Shown here piece by piece: positions 22,636-31,023 of a stretch of 64,000 nucleotides of DNA. The notes below the pieces were generated by a model. That model was not told the origin of the DNA. It made no database searches and was given only the letters and a program-made list of their open reading frames with translations. The translations under genes were made by a program, and so were the position numbers. The stretch is from UBA668 sp039796575 (GTDB taxonomy: Bacteria > Actinomycetota > Acidimicrobiia > Acidimicrobiales > Ilumatobacteraceae), in assembly GCA_039796575.1 (NCBI GenBank), contig JBDKJP010000079.1:1-64000 (forward strand), given 5' to 3'. How positions within the stretch are numbered: position 1 is the first letter of the stretch; each line of letters opens with the position of its first letter.

Positions 22636-24765
22636 ATGACGCAGCACCACCCCGATCTTCCCGCTGAGCAGGAGTTCATCGACTTCGCGTACGCCTGCCT
22701 CGAGCAGAGCAAGGCCGACGCGTGGAAGATGCGTGGCCTCCATGAAGGCACGCTCGGCGGCACCTTCCAGGCGCGCTACGAGCGCGACGTGTTCGACGAA
22801 GCGGTGTTCAACCGCCTCACCCAGCTCGACCTGGGCGACATGGCGCTAGTGTTCGGTCGCATCGACCGGGCGTCCGAGCAGCCCGACGAGTTCGAGAGCT
22901 TCCACATCGGCCGCCTCGCCGTGGCCGACGCCAACGCCGATCCCGTGGTGGTCGACTGGCGTGCCCCCATCGCCGAGCCGTTCTACCGTGCCACCGGGCG
23001 CGAGTCGCTCGGGCTGGTGCGCCGCCGCCACTTCCACGTGCAGGGCCGCCAGTTGCTCGGCATCGAGGACGAACTGTTCGGCGAGGGTCACCTCGGCATC
23101 GGTGCCGAGGACGACAGCGAGACCGTCACCAGCCCCGACGGCATCCGCGGCTACAGCACCCTGCTCGCCGTGCTGTCGCGTGGGCGCACCGGCCAGCTCG
23201 GCGACATCGTGGCCACCATCCAGGGCGAGCAGGACGAGATCATCCGTTCGCCACAGCCCGGTGTGCTCGTGGTGCAGGGTGGCCCCGGCACCGGCAAGAC
23301 CGTCGTGGCGTTGCACCGTGCGGCCTATCTGCTCTACACGTACCGGTTCCCGCTCGAGGACCAGGGCGTGCTGGTCATCGGCCCGAACCGTGTGTTCCTG
23401 CGCTACATCGAGCGCGTGCTGCCGTCGCTGGGCGAGGCCGGTGTCGAGCAGGTCGTGCTCGCCGACCTCGTGCCCGACGTGCTCTGGGCGCGCTACGGCA
23501 TCGACCCCGCCGACTCGCCGCTCGCCGCACGGGTGAAGGGCGACATGCGGATGAGCCTGGTCATCGACCAGGCGGTCACTGATCGCGAACGGCCGCTCCG
23601 CGAGGACCTCGTCGTGCCGTTCCGCACCGGGTACGTGCGCCTGCGTGCCGACGAGAGCCAGCGCATCGTGAAGGCCGCGCAGCGCCGCTTCCGTCGCCAC
23701 AACGCGGCTCGTCGCTGGGTGGAGGGCGAGGTCTGGTCGGTGATGGCCGCGTCGTCGCGTCTCGGCGACGTCACCGCCACCGAGGTGAAGGACGCCGTCC
23801 GGTCGTTGCCGGAGGTGCGCGAGGCGCTCGAGCGCATGTGGCCGGTGCTCACGCCGGCGCAGCTGTTGCACGACCTGTTCGGGAGCAAGGCGCTGCTGAA
23901 GCTGGCCGGTCAGCGCCACCTCACCGAGCAGGAGTACCTGTCGCTGCACCGTCCGCGGCAGGCCGACGTGGGCGACGTGCGCTGGACCGAGCACGACGTG
24001 GCGCTGCTCGACGAGGCGCGCAGCTACCTCGGCACGAAGCCGTCGAAGCAGAAGACCGACGAGGCCGACGAGATCCGCACGTACGGCCACATCGTGGTCG
24101 ACGAGGTGCAGGACCTCACCCCGATGCAGCTGCACATGGTGTCGCGCCGGTCGTTGAACGGCAGCATGACGGTGGTCGGCGACCTCGCCCAGGCCACCGG
24201 TGCGCTGGCGCCGAACGACTGGGACGACGTGTTGCGCTTCCTGCCCACGCAGAAGGGCTCGCGGGTCATCGGCCTCAGCGTCGGCTACCGCATCCCGGGC
24301 CAGATCATGGAACTGGCCAACCGGGTGATGATGGCCGCGACGCCGTCGTTGCGTGCGCCCACCAGTGTGCGCGAGGGCGACGAGCACCCCGAGTTCGTGC
24401 AGGTCGCGCCGTCGGAGCTGCTCGCCTCCGTGGTGGCCGCGACGAAGGAGCTCGACGCCGACATCGGCGACGGCAACATCGCGGTCGTGGTGCCCGACTC
24501 GCTGTTCGAGGACGTCGCGGGCGCGCTCACCGCGGCCGGCATCGAGCACGGCGAAGCCACCCGTTCGGGCCTCGAGATGGGCATCACCGTGGTGCCGGTC
24601 AGCGTCGTCAAGGGCCTCGAGCTCGACGGCGTCATCGTGGTCGAGCCGTCGCGCATCGTGCGCGACCAGGAGCAGGGCCTGCGTGCCCTCTACGTGGCGC
24701 TGACGCGCAGCACCAAGCGGCTCACCATCGTGCACGCCGAGCCGCTGCCCGACGCGATGCGCTGA
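22636..24765 (+). CDS. helD: HelD-like RNA polymerase-recycling helicase
   Basis: A 709-residue UvrD/Rep-related SF1 protein. VVDWRAPIAEPFYRAT and GRQLLGIEDE are characteristic of HelD, as is the long coiled N-terminus (EQEFIDFAYACLEQSKAD). Walker A is GGPGTGKT (about residue 215), Walker B VVDEVQDLTPMQL, and motif VI LYVALTRSTKRL. HelD proteins bind RNA polymerase, release stalled complexes with ATP and can protect against rifampicin. ATG 22636 is used because it fits the start of homologues; ATG 22570 would add 22 residues. No neighbour suggests a special role. Confidence 0.88.
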   Translation: MTQHHPDLPAEQEFIDFAYACLEQSKADAWKMRGLHEGTLGGTFQARYERDVFDEAVFNRLTQLDLGDMALVFGRIDRASEQPDEFESFHIGRLAVADANADPVVVDWRAPIAEPFYRATGRESLGLVRRRHFHVQGRQLLGIEDELFGEGHLGIGAEDDSETVTSPDGIRGYSTLLAVLSRGRTGQLGDIVATIQGEQDEIIRSPQPGVLVVQGGPGTGKTVVALHRAAYLLYTYRFPLEDQGVLVIGPNRVFLRYIERVLPSLGEAGVEQVVLADLVPDVLWARYGIDPADSPLAARVKGDMRMSLVIDQAVTDRERPLREDLVVPFRTGYVRLRADESQRIVKAAQRRFRRHNAARRWVEGEVWSVMAASSRLGDVTATEVKDAVRSLPEVREALERMWPVLTPAQLLHDLFGSKALLKLAGQRHLTEQEYLSLHRPRQADVGDVRWTEHDVALLDEARSYLGTKPSKQKTDEADEIRTYGHIVVDEVQDLTPMQLHMVSRRSLNGSMTVVGDLAQATGALAPNDWDDVLRFLPTQKGSRVIGLSVGYRIPGQIMELANRVMMAATPSLRAPTSVREGDEHPEFVQVAPSELLASVVAATKELDADIGDGNIAVVVPDSLFEDVAGALTAAGIEHGEATRSGLEMGITVVPVSVVKGLELDGVIVVEPSRIVRDQEQGLRALYVALTRSTKRLTIVHAEPLPDAMR

Positions 24766-24820
24766 CGTTCACCCCTCTCGGGTGACCCCGAGGTGTGCGG
24801 CGGCGGTCACGATGGACGTC

Positions 24821-25621
24821 ATGCGCCGACTCGCCGTTTTGTTCGTGCTCCCGCTGGCCGTGCTCGCGGCGTGCTCCTCCGACGGGGGCACGCGGCCGAC
24901 GCTGCCCAACCGCACCACGGTGCCGACGGTCGAGCCGGCGCCCACGGTGGCGCCCGAGACGACGACGGCGACACCGCCGACCGACGGCGCGCCGGCCACC
25001 GAACCGTCGCCCACGGTGGCGCCCGAGACGGTGGCGCCCACCGTCGCCCCGACCGCCGCGCCGACGGTGGCACCCACGGCCGCACCCACGCAGCCGCCGG
25101 CCACCGACGTCGCCACCACGCTGGCCGACGAGGGTGCGGTCGACGGGGACGACGGCGAGGATCGTCCGTGGTGGCCGTTCGCGCTGCTGCTCGTCGTGGT
25201 GGTGCTGGGCGCGATGGTGGTGCTCGGCCGACGCCGGCAGCCGAGCTGGCGTGACCGCACGACGGCGCTGCTCGACGACCTCGATCTCGCGGCCACGCAA
25301 CTCGCCGCGCTGCCGGCCGACAACGTGCGGCTCGTGGCGACGAACCAGGGTGCGGCACTCGCCACGGCCCGGGCCACGTTGACGTCGCTGATCGCCGAGG
25401 CGCCCGACGACGCGGCCCGCTCGTCGCTCGCCACGCTGGCCGCGCCCGTGACGGCGCTGCACACGGCGCTGGCCGCGGCCGCGCTCATCCCGCCGCCCGC
25501 GCCGGGTGTGGTGCCCCCGCCGCCGGCCGGGCCCACCGTCGCGCAGTTGGCCGTGGCGGTGCACACCACGTCGGCCACTGTGCGGGCCACGGTCGTACCG
25601 CCCCCGCCGCCTGCGGCCTGA
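24821..25621 (+). CDS. Secreted lipoprotein-like protein with VAPT repeats and one membrane helix
   Basis: A 266-residue protein that I do not recognise. MRRLAVLFVLPLAVLAACSS is a lipobox signal (Cys18). Residues 19-105 are low-complexity Thr/Pro/Ala with TVAPT-like repeats, then WWPFALLLVVVVLGAMVVLGRRR is a membrane helix followed by basic residues, and the rest is an Ala-rich helical region ending in a Pro-rich tail (PPPPAGP, PPPPPAA). The lipid anchor and internal helix would place the Thr/Pro region outside and the C-terminal half in the cytoplasm. ATG 24812 is an alternative start. It is convergent with a second lipoprotein gene. Confidence 0.65.
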   Translation: MRRLAVLFVLPLAVLAACSSDGGTRPTLPNRTTVPTVEPAPTVAPETTTATPPTDGAPATEPSPTVAPETVAPTVAPTAAPTVAPTAAPTQPPATDVATTLADEGAVDGDDGEDRPWWPFALLLVVVVLGAMVVLGRRRQPSWRDRTTALLDDLDLAATQLAALPADNVRLVATNQGAALATARATLTSLIAEAPDDAARSSLATLAAPVTALHTALAAAALIPPPAPGVVPPPPAGPTVAQLAVAVHTTSATVRATVVPPPPPAA

Positions 25622-25646
25622 GCCCGCGCCGCCGGCGAATCTCCAC

Positions 25647-25696
25647 CGAGGTCACAGAGGAACGACCAGAACCACCGTCGTTTCCGTGTGACCTCG
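25647..25696. terminator. Bidirectional terminator-like hairpin between two lipoprotein genes
   Basis: CGAGGTCACA (25647-25656) pairs perfectly with TGTGACCTCG (25687-25696). Inside are three mismatched positions, then AACGAC/GTCGTT extends the stem. It lies between convergent stops at 25621 and 25717. No T-tract follows. Confidence 0.6.
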
Positions 25697-25716
25697 ACGC
25701 GCCTGCGGGGCGACGG

Positions 25717-26127
25717 TCAGCCGAGCAGTGAGTCGGCGATGGTCTGCAGGTTGCGGTACGCGCGGTCGGCGTCGGCCGGGCGGGTGCGATCGGCGGCCAC
25801 CCGGCAGCGGCGCACGATGAACTCGAACGACGGCACCAGGTCCTTGTGGTCGGCCTGGATCTCGGGCTGGATGGCGGCCCACAGCTGCTCGATGTAGGTG
25901 GCGCTCACGTCGTCGCCCTGGTTGGCGGCGACCTTCTCGCTGAGCGCCTTCACCTCGGCGAGCATCACCGGCAGCAGCTCCTCGACCGACCCGGTGGGCA
26001 CCGTGGTGCTGACCGCGACGGTGGTGGTGGAGTTCGCGATGTCGGCGTCGAACGTGGTGGCGCTGCACGCCGGCACGGCGAGCGCGGCGAGCAGCACGGT
26101 GCCGAGCAACGGGGCGCGGCGGTTCAT
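25717..26127 (-). CDS. Small secreted lipoprotein of unknown function
   Basis: A 136-residue protein that I do not recognise. MNRRAPLLGTVLLAALAVPACSA is a lipobox signal peptide with the acylated Cys at 21. A short Thr/Val-rich linker (TTTVAVSTTVPTG) leads to an alpha-helical domain of about 85 residues (EELLPVMLAEVKALSEKVAAN and RAYRNLQTIADSLLG). One Cys (VRRCRV) remains in the mature domain. Its ATG overlaps the stop of the upstream DtxR-family gene by 4 nt, so it is co-transcribed with a metal regulator; a role in metal handling is only a guess. Confidence 0.7.
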   Translation of the reverse strand: MNRRAPLLGTVLLAALAVPACSATTFDADIANSTTTVAVSTTVPTGSVEELLPVMLAEVKALSEKVAANQGDDVSATYIEQLWAAIQPEIQADHKDLVPSFEFIVRRCRVAADRTRPADADRAYRNLQTIADSLLG

Positions 26128-26783
26128 GCCAGCACCAGGATGCGAGCGCTGGCGAACGAGCCGACGCCGATGTGCCGACCCTCGATCTCGATGGTGACGG
26201 TGCCGTCGGGCGACGCGGCCGTGAGGGTGCCGGTGTAGCCGGGGAGGATGCTGCTCTCCTCGAGGAAGTCGAGCAGACCCGGGGTGAACTCGAGCTCCTC
26301 GGGGATGCGGCTGACCGTGAACGACTGGCCGACCGGGATGTCGCTGAGCGGCACCATCGACGGTGCGTCGTACGACGAACCGGGGATCGGGTTGCCGTGC
26401 GGGCAGGTGGTGGGGTTGCCGAGCACGCGGTCCATGGCTTCCTCGACGGCGTCGCTCATGACGTGCTCCCACTTGCCGGCCTCGTGGTGGGCATCGGCCC
26501 ACGACAGGCCGAGCAGGTCGGTGAGGAACCGCTCGGCGAGACGGTGGCGGCGCACCACGCGCTGGGCGAGCGCCTGGCCGGAGACGGTGAGCACGATGCG
26601 GCCGTCGTTGGTGATGAGCCCCTCGGCCTCGAGCCGCTTGATCATCTCACTGACGGCGGGTCGGCTGACCTGGAGGCGTTCGGCGATGCGGGCCTGGATG
26701 ACGGCGACGTCGTCCTCCTGCAGCTCGAAGATGCACTCGCAGTACTCCTCGAAAGCAGGGTGGTGCTCTCCGATGGCGGGCAT
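26124..26783 (-). CDS. DtxR/MntR-family metal-dependent repressor
   Basis: A 219-residue regulator: winged helix (QARIAERLQVSRPAVSEMIKRLEAEGLI), dimerisation domain and a C-terminal SH3/FeoA-like domain. Metal-site residues are visible as His/Glu in VVRRHRLAERFL and His, Glu and His in DAHHEAGKWEHVMSD. At the position where DtxR/IdeR have Cys102 (EACRWEHVM), this protein has Gly, and it carries CPHGNPIPG where IdeR has SPFG, more like MntR/SirR-type members. It thus probably senses Mn or Fe. A lipoprotein gene follows, overlapping by 4 nt. Confidence 0.87.
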   Translation of the reverse strand: MPAIGEHHPAFEEYCECIFELQEDDVAVIQARIAERLQVSRPAVSEMIKRLEAEGLITNDGRIVLTVSGQALAQRVVRRHRLAERFLTDLLGLSWADAHHEAGKWEHVMSDAVEEAMDRVLGNPTTCPHGNPIPGSSYDAPSMVPLSDIPVGQSFTVSRIPEELEFTPGLLDFLEESSILPGYTGTLTAASPDGTVTIEIEGRHIGVGSFASARILVLA

Positions 26784-26814
26784 GTCGGCAAGGCTAGCGG
26801 TGCCTCGCCGTGGG

Positions 26815-28470
26815 TCACCGGCGGCGCAGCCAGTTCTCGCCGTAGCGGAGGCGTCGCTCGAGCTGATCGTTGGTGGCGCTGCCGACGGAGATGATGCCCG
26901 ACAGGCGGTTCAGTTCGGCCTGCACCCGGGCGTGGCCCCAGCCGGTGTTGTCGACGAGACGCTTGGCGAGCTCCATGTTCTGCACGCGCAGCTCCTCCTT
27001 CCGCTCGCTGATGCTCTTCGAGCCGGGCAGCATGTAGCCGGCGTCGGTGGGCACCTCGGGGAGGTCGATGGCCAGCTCGTCGACCACGGCGGCCTCGGGC
27101 TCGGGCACGTCGGGCTCATCGTCGAACAGGGTGAGGCCGGCCTCGGTGATGGCGTGCACGCTCATGCCGGTGGCCACCGAACCGATGACGCTGAACAGCG
27201 ACAGCTGCTCGGGCATCAGATCGAGCTCGCGCTTGGCCTCGGCCTCGAGCTGTTCGGGGGTGAACTCGTCGTCGCGTTCGGTGGGCGGCTTCAGCACGTG
27301 GCGACGGGCCTCGGCGATCTGGAACGCATGCGTGCGCAGCCGCGGGTCGTCGGGCAGGAACACGTAGGCCTTCTGGCTGGCCATGCCCTTCGTCCAGCGC
27401 ACGAACCGGCCGACGGCCTGGCGGAAGAACAGCTCGGTGACGACGGTGCTGGCGTACACGCCGACGCGCAGGCGCGGGATGTCGACGCCCTCCGACACCA
27501 TGCGCACCGCCACCAGCCACGGCCGGGTGCTGTTGCTGAACGCGGCGATCTTCTTGCTCGCGTCGGGGTCGTCGCTCACCACGACCTCGGCCTCCACCTT
27601 GTAGCGGTAGCGGATGAGGCGGGCGATGTCGCGGGCGTGGTCCTGGTCCATCGCGATGGCGAGCGCGCCGGCGTCGGGGTGGGTGCGACGGATGGCCATC
27701 AGCCGCTCGTGCGCCTGGTCGATGACGGCGGGCAGCCAGTCGCCCTGCAGGCTCAGCGCGGCACGCAGGCGGTGCGACGCGCCTGTGCGGTCGAGCTCGT
27801 CGTGGAAGTTCGCGCTCAGCACGCTGCCGTCGGGGGCGCTCCACTCCATGAGGCCGTCGAAGCGGGGGAAGTACACGGGTCGCACGACGCCGCCGTCGCG
27901 GAGTGCGTCGGCGTAGCCGTACGTGTAGTCGGGCTGGGCCTCGCCGCCGACGCCGGTCTCCTCGTAGCGCACGAACGGGATGCTGGCGGTGTCGCTGCGG
28001 AAGGGCGTGCCGCTGAGGCACAGGCGGCGGTTGGCGTGCGCGAACGCGGTGCGCACGCCGTCGCCCCAGGCACGTTCGTCGCCCGCGTGGTGCACCTCGT
28101 CGAGCACCACGAACGCGTCGTCGGCGAGGCCACGGAGCTTCCTCGCCGTGTCGGCGGTGGCCACCTGCTGGTAGGTGGTGACGATGCCGTGGACGTCCTT
28201 CGCGACGCCGTCGGCGGGGGACCAGTTGTGGTCGACGTGCAGGCCCATGCGGTGCGCGCTGAGTGCCCACTGGGTCTTGAGATGGGTGGTGGGCGCCACG
28301 ATGACCAGGCGGCGGCGTTCGTTGCTGAGTGCCCACCTGGCGCACGCGAGTGCGAACGTGGTCTTGCCGGCGCCGGGCGTGGCGACCGCGAGGAAGTCCG
28401 GGTTCTCGCTGGCGGCGAACTTGTCGAAGGCTTCGCGCTGCCAGGGTCGGAGTTGCACTCGGTCGGTCAT
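26815..28470 (-). CDS. SF2 DEAD/DEAH-box helicase (type III restriction/ResIII-like)
   Basis: A 551-residue ATP-dependent nucleic-acid translocase. Walker A is ATPGAGKTTFALA (about residues 30-42), Walker B VVLDEVHHAG, motif III LSGTPFRSD, and the C-terminal RecA domain has RMVSEGVDIPRLRVG and FFRQAVGRFVRW (motifs V and VI). The C-terminal 130 residues are a family-specific extension. ATG 28470 is chosen; ATG 28479 would add three residues. No nuclease or methylase gene flanks it, so a restriction system is not indicated; it is probably a housekeeping DNA/RNA helicase. Confidence 0.85.
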   Translation of the reverse strand: MTDRVQLRPWQREAFDKFAASENPDFLAVATPGAGKTTFALACARWALSNERRRLVIVAPTTHLKTQWALSAHRMGLHVDHNWSPADGVAKDVHGIVTTYQQVATADTARKLRGLADDAFVVLDEVHHAGDERAWGDGVRTAFAHANRRLCLSGTPFRSDTASIPFVRYEETGVGGEAQPDYTYGYADALRDGGVVRPVYFPRFDGLMEWSAPDGSVLSANFHDELDRTGASHRLRAALSLQGDWLPAVIDQAHERLMAIRRTHPDAGALAIAMDQDHARDIARLIRYRYKVEAEVVVSDDPDASKKIAAFSNSTRPWLVAVRMVSEGVDIPRLRVGVYASTVVTELFFRQAVGRFVRWTKGMASQKAYVFLPDDPRLRTHAFQIAEARRHVLKPPTERDDEFTPEQLEAEAKRELDLMPEQLSLFSVIGSVATGMSVHAITEAGLTLFDDEPDVPEPEAAVVDELAIDLPEVPTDAGYMLPGSKSISERKEELRVQNMELAKRLVDNTGWGHARVQAELNRLSGIISVGSATNDQLERRLRYGENWLRRR

Positions 28471-28540
28471 GGGAACCATTGAGTCTGGCCGCGCACAAGC
28501 GAACTTTCGCGAACCTGCCGTGACCTGGTGCTCGGCCCGT

Positions 28541-29299
28541 TCAGACGAGGCAGAGCTTCAGGTCGGCGACCTGCAGATGCCCCGCGGCGGCCTCGAGCTC
28601 GTCGTGCGTGGGCGGCACCAGTGCGGGCTCGTGGGGGCGTGCGCCGTGGGCACGGAAGGCGATCATCTTCACCCGCATCGCGGGGTCGACGGAGGCCAGC
28701 CACTCGCCGGTGCGGCGCAGCAGCGCGGGGTCGTCGTTGACGCCCTTGAGGATGAGCAGGCGCACCTCGTACAGCAGGCCCATGCCGTGCAGCAGCTCGA
28801 TGCTGTGCAGCACGGGTGCGTTCGACTGTCCGGTCATCTGCTGGTGGATGTCGGGGTCGAAGCACTTCAGGTCGATCATCGTGCCGTCGGTGAGGGGAGC
28901 GAGCCGGTGCCACGTGTCGTCGTCGAGCGAGCCGTTCGAGTCGACGAAGCAGCTCAGCCGGCCGAGGTCGGGGTCGGCCTTCACGGTGGAGAACAGGGCG
29001 TGCACGAAGTCGGGCTGCAGCGTGGCCTCGCCGCCCGACACGGTGATGCCGCCGAGGAACGGTGCGGCGCGGCGGATGCGTGGCAGCAGGTCGGCCACCG
29101 TGGTGCGGAAGTGCTCGCCGGTGGCGAGCGGGATGGTCTGCGGGTTGTGGCACGCGACGCAGTCGAAGTTGCAGCCCTGCAGGAACACGACGAACCGGTT
29201 GCCGGGGCCGTCGACGTTGCTGAACGTGATGGTGTCGGCGACGAAGCCACTGGTGGCCGCGGCGCCGGCGAACGCGGGGTCAGCGAGGGTCGCGCTCAT
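28541..29299 (-). CDS. yjjW: YjjW-like glycyl-radical enzyme activase (radical SAM)
   Basis: A 252-residue radical SAM protein. The cluster motif is QGCNFDCVACHNPQT (C-x3-C-x2-C), followed by GGITVSGGEATLQPDF, the SAM-binding GGE motif. This is the activase family that makes a glycyl radical on a partner enzyme with SAM and a [4Fe-4S] cluster. The partner, a YjjI-type enzyme, lies immediately upstream and overlaps by 20 nt. I see no second, ferredoxin-like Cys cluster as found in some activases. The symbol rests on the pairing with yjjI. Confidence 0.86.
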   Translation of the reverse strand: MSATLADPAFAGAAATSGFVADTITFSNVDGPGNRFVVFLQGCNFDCVACHNPQTIPLATGEHFRTTVADLLPRIRRAAPFLGGITVSGGEATLQPDFVHALFSTVKADPDLGRLSCFVDSNGSLDDDTWHRLAPLTDGTMIDLKCFDPDIHQQMTGQSNAPVLHSIELLHGMGLLYEVRLLILKGVNDDPALLRRTGEWLASVDPAMRVKMIAFRAHGARPHEPALVPPTHDELEAAAGHLQVADLKLCLV

Positions 29300-30821
29300 G
29301 GCACCCGATGCGCTTCACGGCGCGTTGCGTGAGGTGGAAGTTCGCCTCCGCGCCGGCGGCGAGGTGGTCGCTCGAGTGGCGCGCCGCGCCGGTGGCACCG
29401 ATGGCGGCGAGGTCGCTCTTGCGGACGAGGTAGCCGGTGATGCGGACGAACTCGTTGGAGTCGAGGTTGAACGTGAAGTCGCGCATGCCCTGACGGAAGG
29501 CGCCACGGATGATGTCGACCATGGCCTCGGGGTTGCGCACCGCGGTCTCGTCCATGTGGAAGATGTCGCTGATGCCCGACGCGAACAGGTGGTGGTGCGG
29601 GGCGCAGGTCTCGAGGTGGCGCAGCAGGTCGGGCTCGTCGCCGACCGGGATGCGGCACCCGGCGGTGACGCCCTCGTCGAGGTCGATGCCGCTCTGGCTG
29701 TGCAGGTAGCAGCGGCCGTCGCCGCCTTCGCAGTACGGCATCGGGCGCTCGGCCACCAGCGCGGCCACCCGTTCCACGAGGCGGACGGCGTAGGCGTTGG
29801 TGCGGCCGTCGTGCCCGTACCGGCCGTCGTGGCCGTCGTGCTGCATCAGCAGGTTCACGCACTCGGCGAGGCCGAAGATGCCGAACATCGCGCTGAACCG
29901 GTCGATGTCGATGAAGCCCTCGACGGCCAGCCAGTGCGTCTCGTAGAAGCGCTGCTCCTCGACGAGCGAGCGGATGCGGGCCTCGGCCAGTTCGGCGGTG
30001 AGCTCGACGTAGTGGGGGAGTGTGGTGTCGAGGAACTCGTCGGCCGATCCGGTGTGGCGCAGCGCGGCTTCCTTCAGGTTGAGGCGCACCAGGGTGTGGG
30101 CGCCGCCGCCGATCTTCAGCGAGTTGTAGCAACTGACCGCGGCGTACCGTTCGCCGTGGTCGCCGACCATCATCGGGTGGTTCACGAAGTGCGGCTTGCC
30201 GGTCTCGAACACGGTGCGCACGCCGTCGTCGACGAGCGAGTCGGGCGTGAGGTCGGGGTCGACCTTCAGGGTGATGTTCGGCACGCTCTGGCGCAGGCTG
30301 CGCTCGACGCGGAAGATGCTGCGCGCGATGCGGCTGTCGTGCGGCCCGAGGTCGAGGTGCACGAACGCGTCGGGGAGCATGCGGTCGATGCCGATCCAGA
30401 ACCGGCGCAGCATGGTGTCGAGCTCGTCGTCGGACACGTCGTCGGTGACGAACGGGGCGAGCACCTTGTCGAGGTCGCCGAGGTACACGGGGTAGGTGGT
30501 CACGCTCGGCACGTTGGCGTACATCACCTGCAGGAACGCGAGCGCGTCGGCGAGGTTCGTGGGCGGTCGCAGTTCGAGGTACGACAGCCCCTGCCGGACC
30601 GCCTTCTCGTAGTCGGGGAGGATGTAGCGGGCGGTGAACGGTGCGTGCCCTTCGAACATGTCGCAGATCACCCGCTTGTCGAGTGCTTCCCGGCTTTCGG
30701 GCGACAGCGCCGGGTACGGCAGCGCCTCGGTGGCCAGCGTGGCCAACCGACGCAGCTTCTGGTCGTAGCTCAACGTGCCGTCCTGCACCAGCGTGCGGGC
30801 GCGTTCCTGGAACTCGTGCAT
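29280..30821 (-). CDS. yjjI: YjjI-family glycyl-radical enzyme
   Basis: A 513-residue protein, close to the roughly 516 residues of enterobacterial YjjI (DUF3029). The C-terminal glycyl-radical loop reads EFVRITGYLVRKSD, with Gly as the radical site, and a candidate active-site Cys is in AAVSCYNSLKIGGGAH. The end AGAEANFHLTQRAVKRIG is typical of the family. Its reaction is unknown even in E. coli. Glycyl radicals are destroyed by oxygen, so the pair implies anaerobic or microaerobic phases. ATG 30821 is preferred over the in-frame GTG 30827. Divergent from a multicopper oxidase gene. Confidence 0.88.
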   Translation of the reverse strand: MHEFQERARTLVQDGTLSYDQKLRRLATLATEALPYPALSPESREALDKRVICDMFEGHAPFTARYILPDYEKAVRQGLSYLELRPPTNLADALAFLQVMYANVPSVTTYPVYLGDLDKVLAPFVTDDVSDDELDTMLRRFWIGIDRMLPDAFVHLDLGPHDSRIARSIFRVERSLRQSVPNITLKVDPDLTPDSLVDDGVRTVFETGKPHFVNHPMMVGDHGERYAAVSCYNSLKIGGGAHTLVRLNLKEAALRHTGSADEFLDTTLPHYVELTAELAEARIRSLVEEQRFYETHWLAVEGFIDIDRFSAMFGIFGLAECVNLLMQHDGHDGRYGHDGRTNAYAVRLVERVAALVAERPMPYCEGGDGRCYLHSQSGIDLDEGVTAGCRIPVGDEPDLLRHLETCAPHHHLFASGISDIFHMDETAVRNPEAMVDIIRGAFRQGMRDFTFNLDSNEFVRITGYLVRKSDLAAIGATGAARHSSDHLAAGAEANFHLTQRAVKRIGCHERDPR

Positions 30822-31023
30822 CTCCACGTCGTCAGTGTGCGACCGGGCGCGGCCGGGTGGCTAGGGCCGTTCGTCCGGTCCCGCGCCCCACGTTGGGTGG
30901 TCCTACGACGCAAAGAGTGAAGATTTCGGCCCGCAGGACTGGACGCATCGCGGTCCGTCCGCGATCGTCAGGAGGCGGGGCAACGGGAGGCTCCGCACCT
31001 GGGTAGGAAAGCGGGAGCATCAC

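Noticed and set aside
26815..28470. SF2 helicase as part of a phage-defence or restriction system
   Set aside because: Neighbours are a metal regulator and a glycyl-radical activase; no nuclease, methylase or other defence gene is present.
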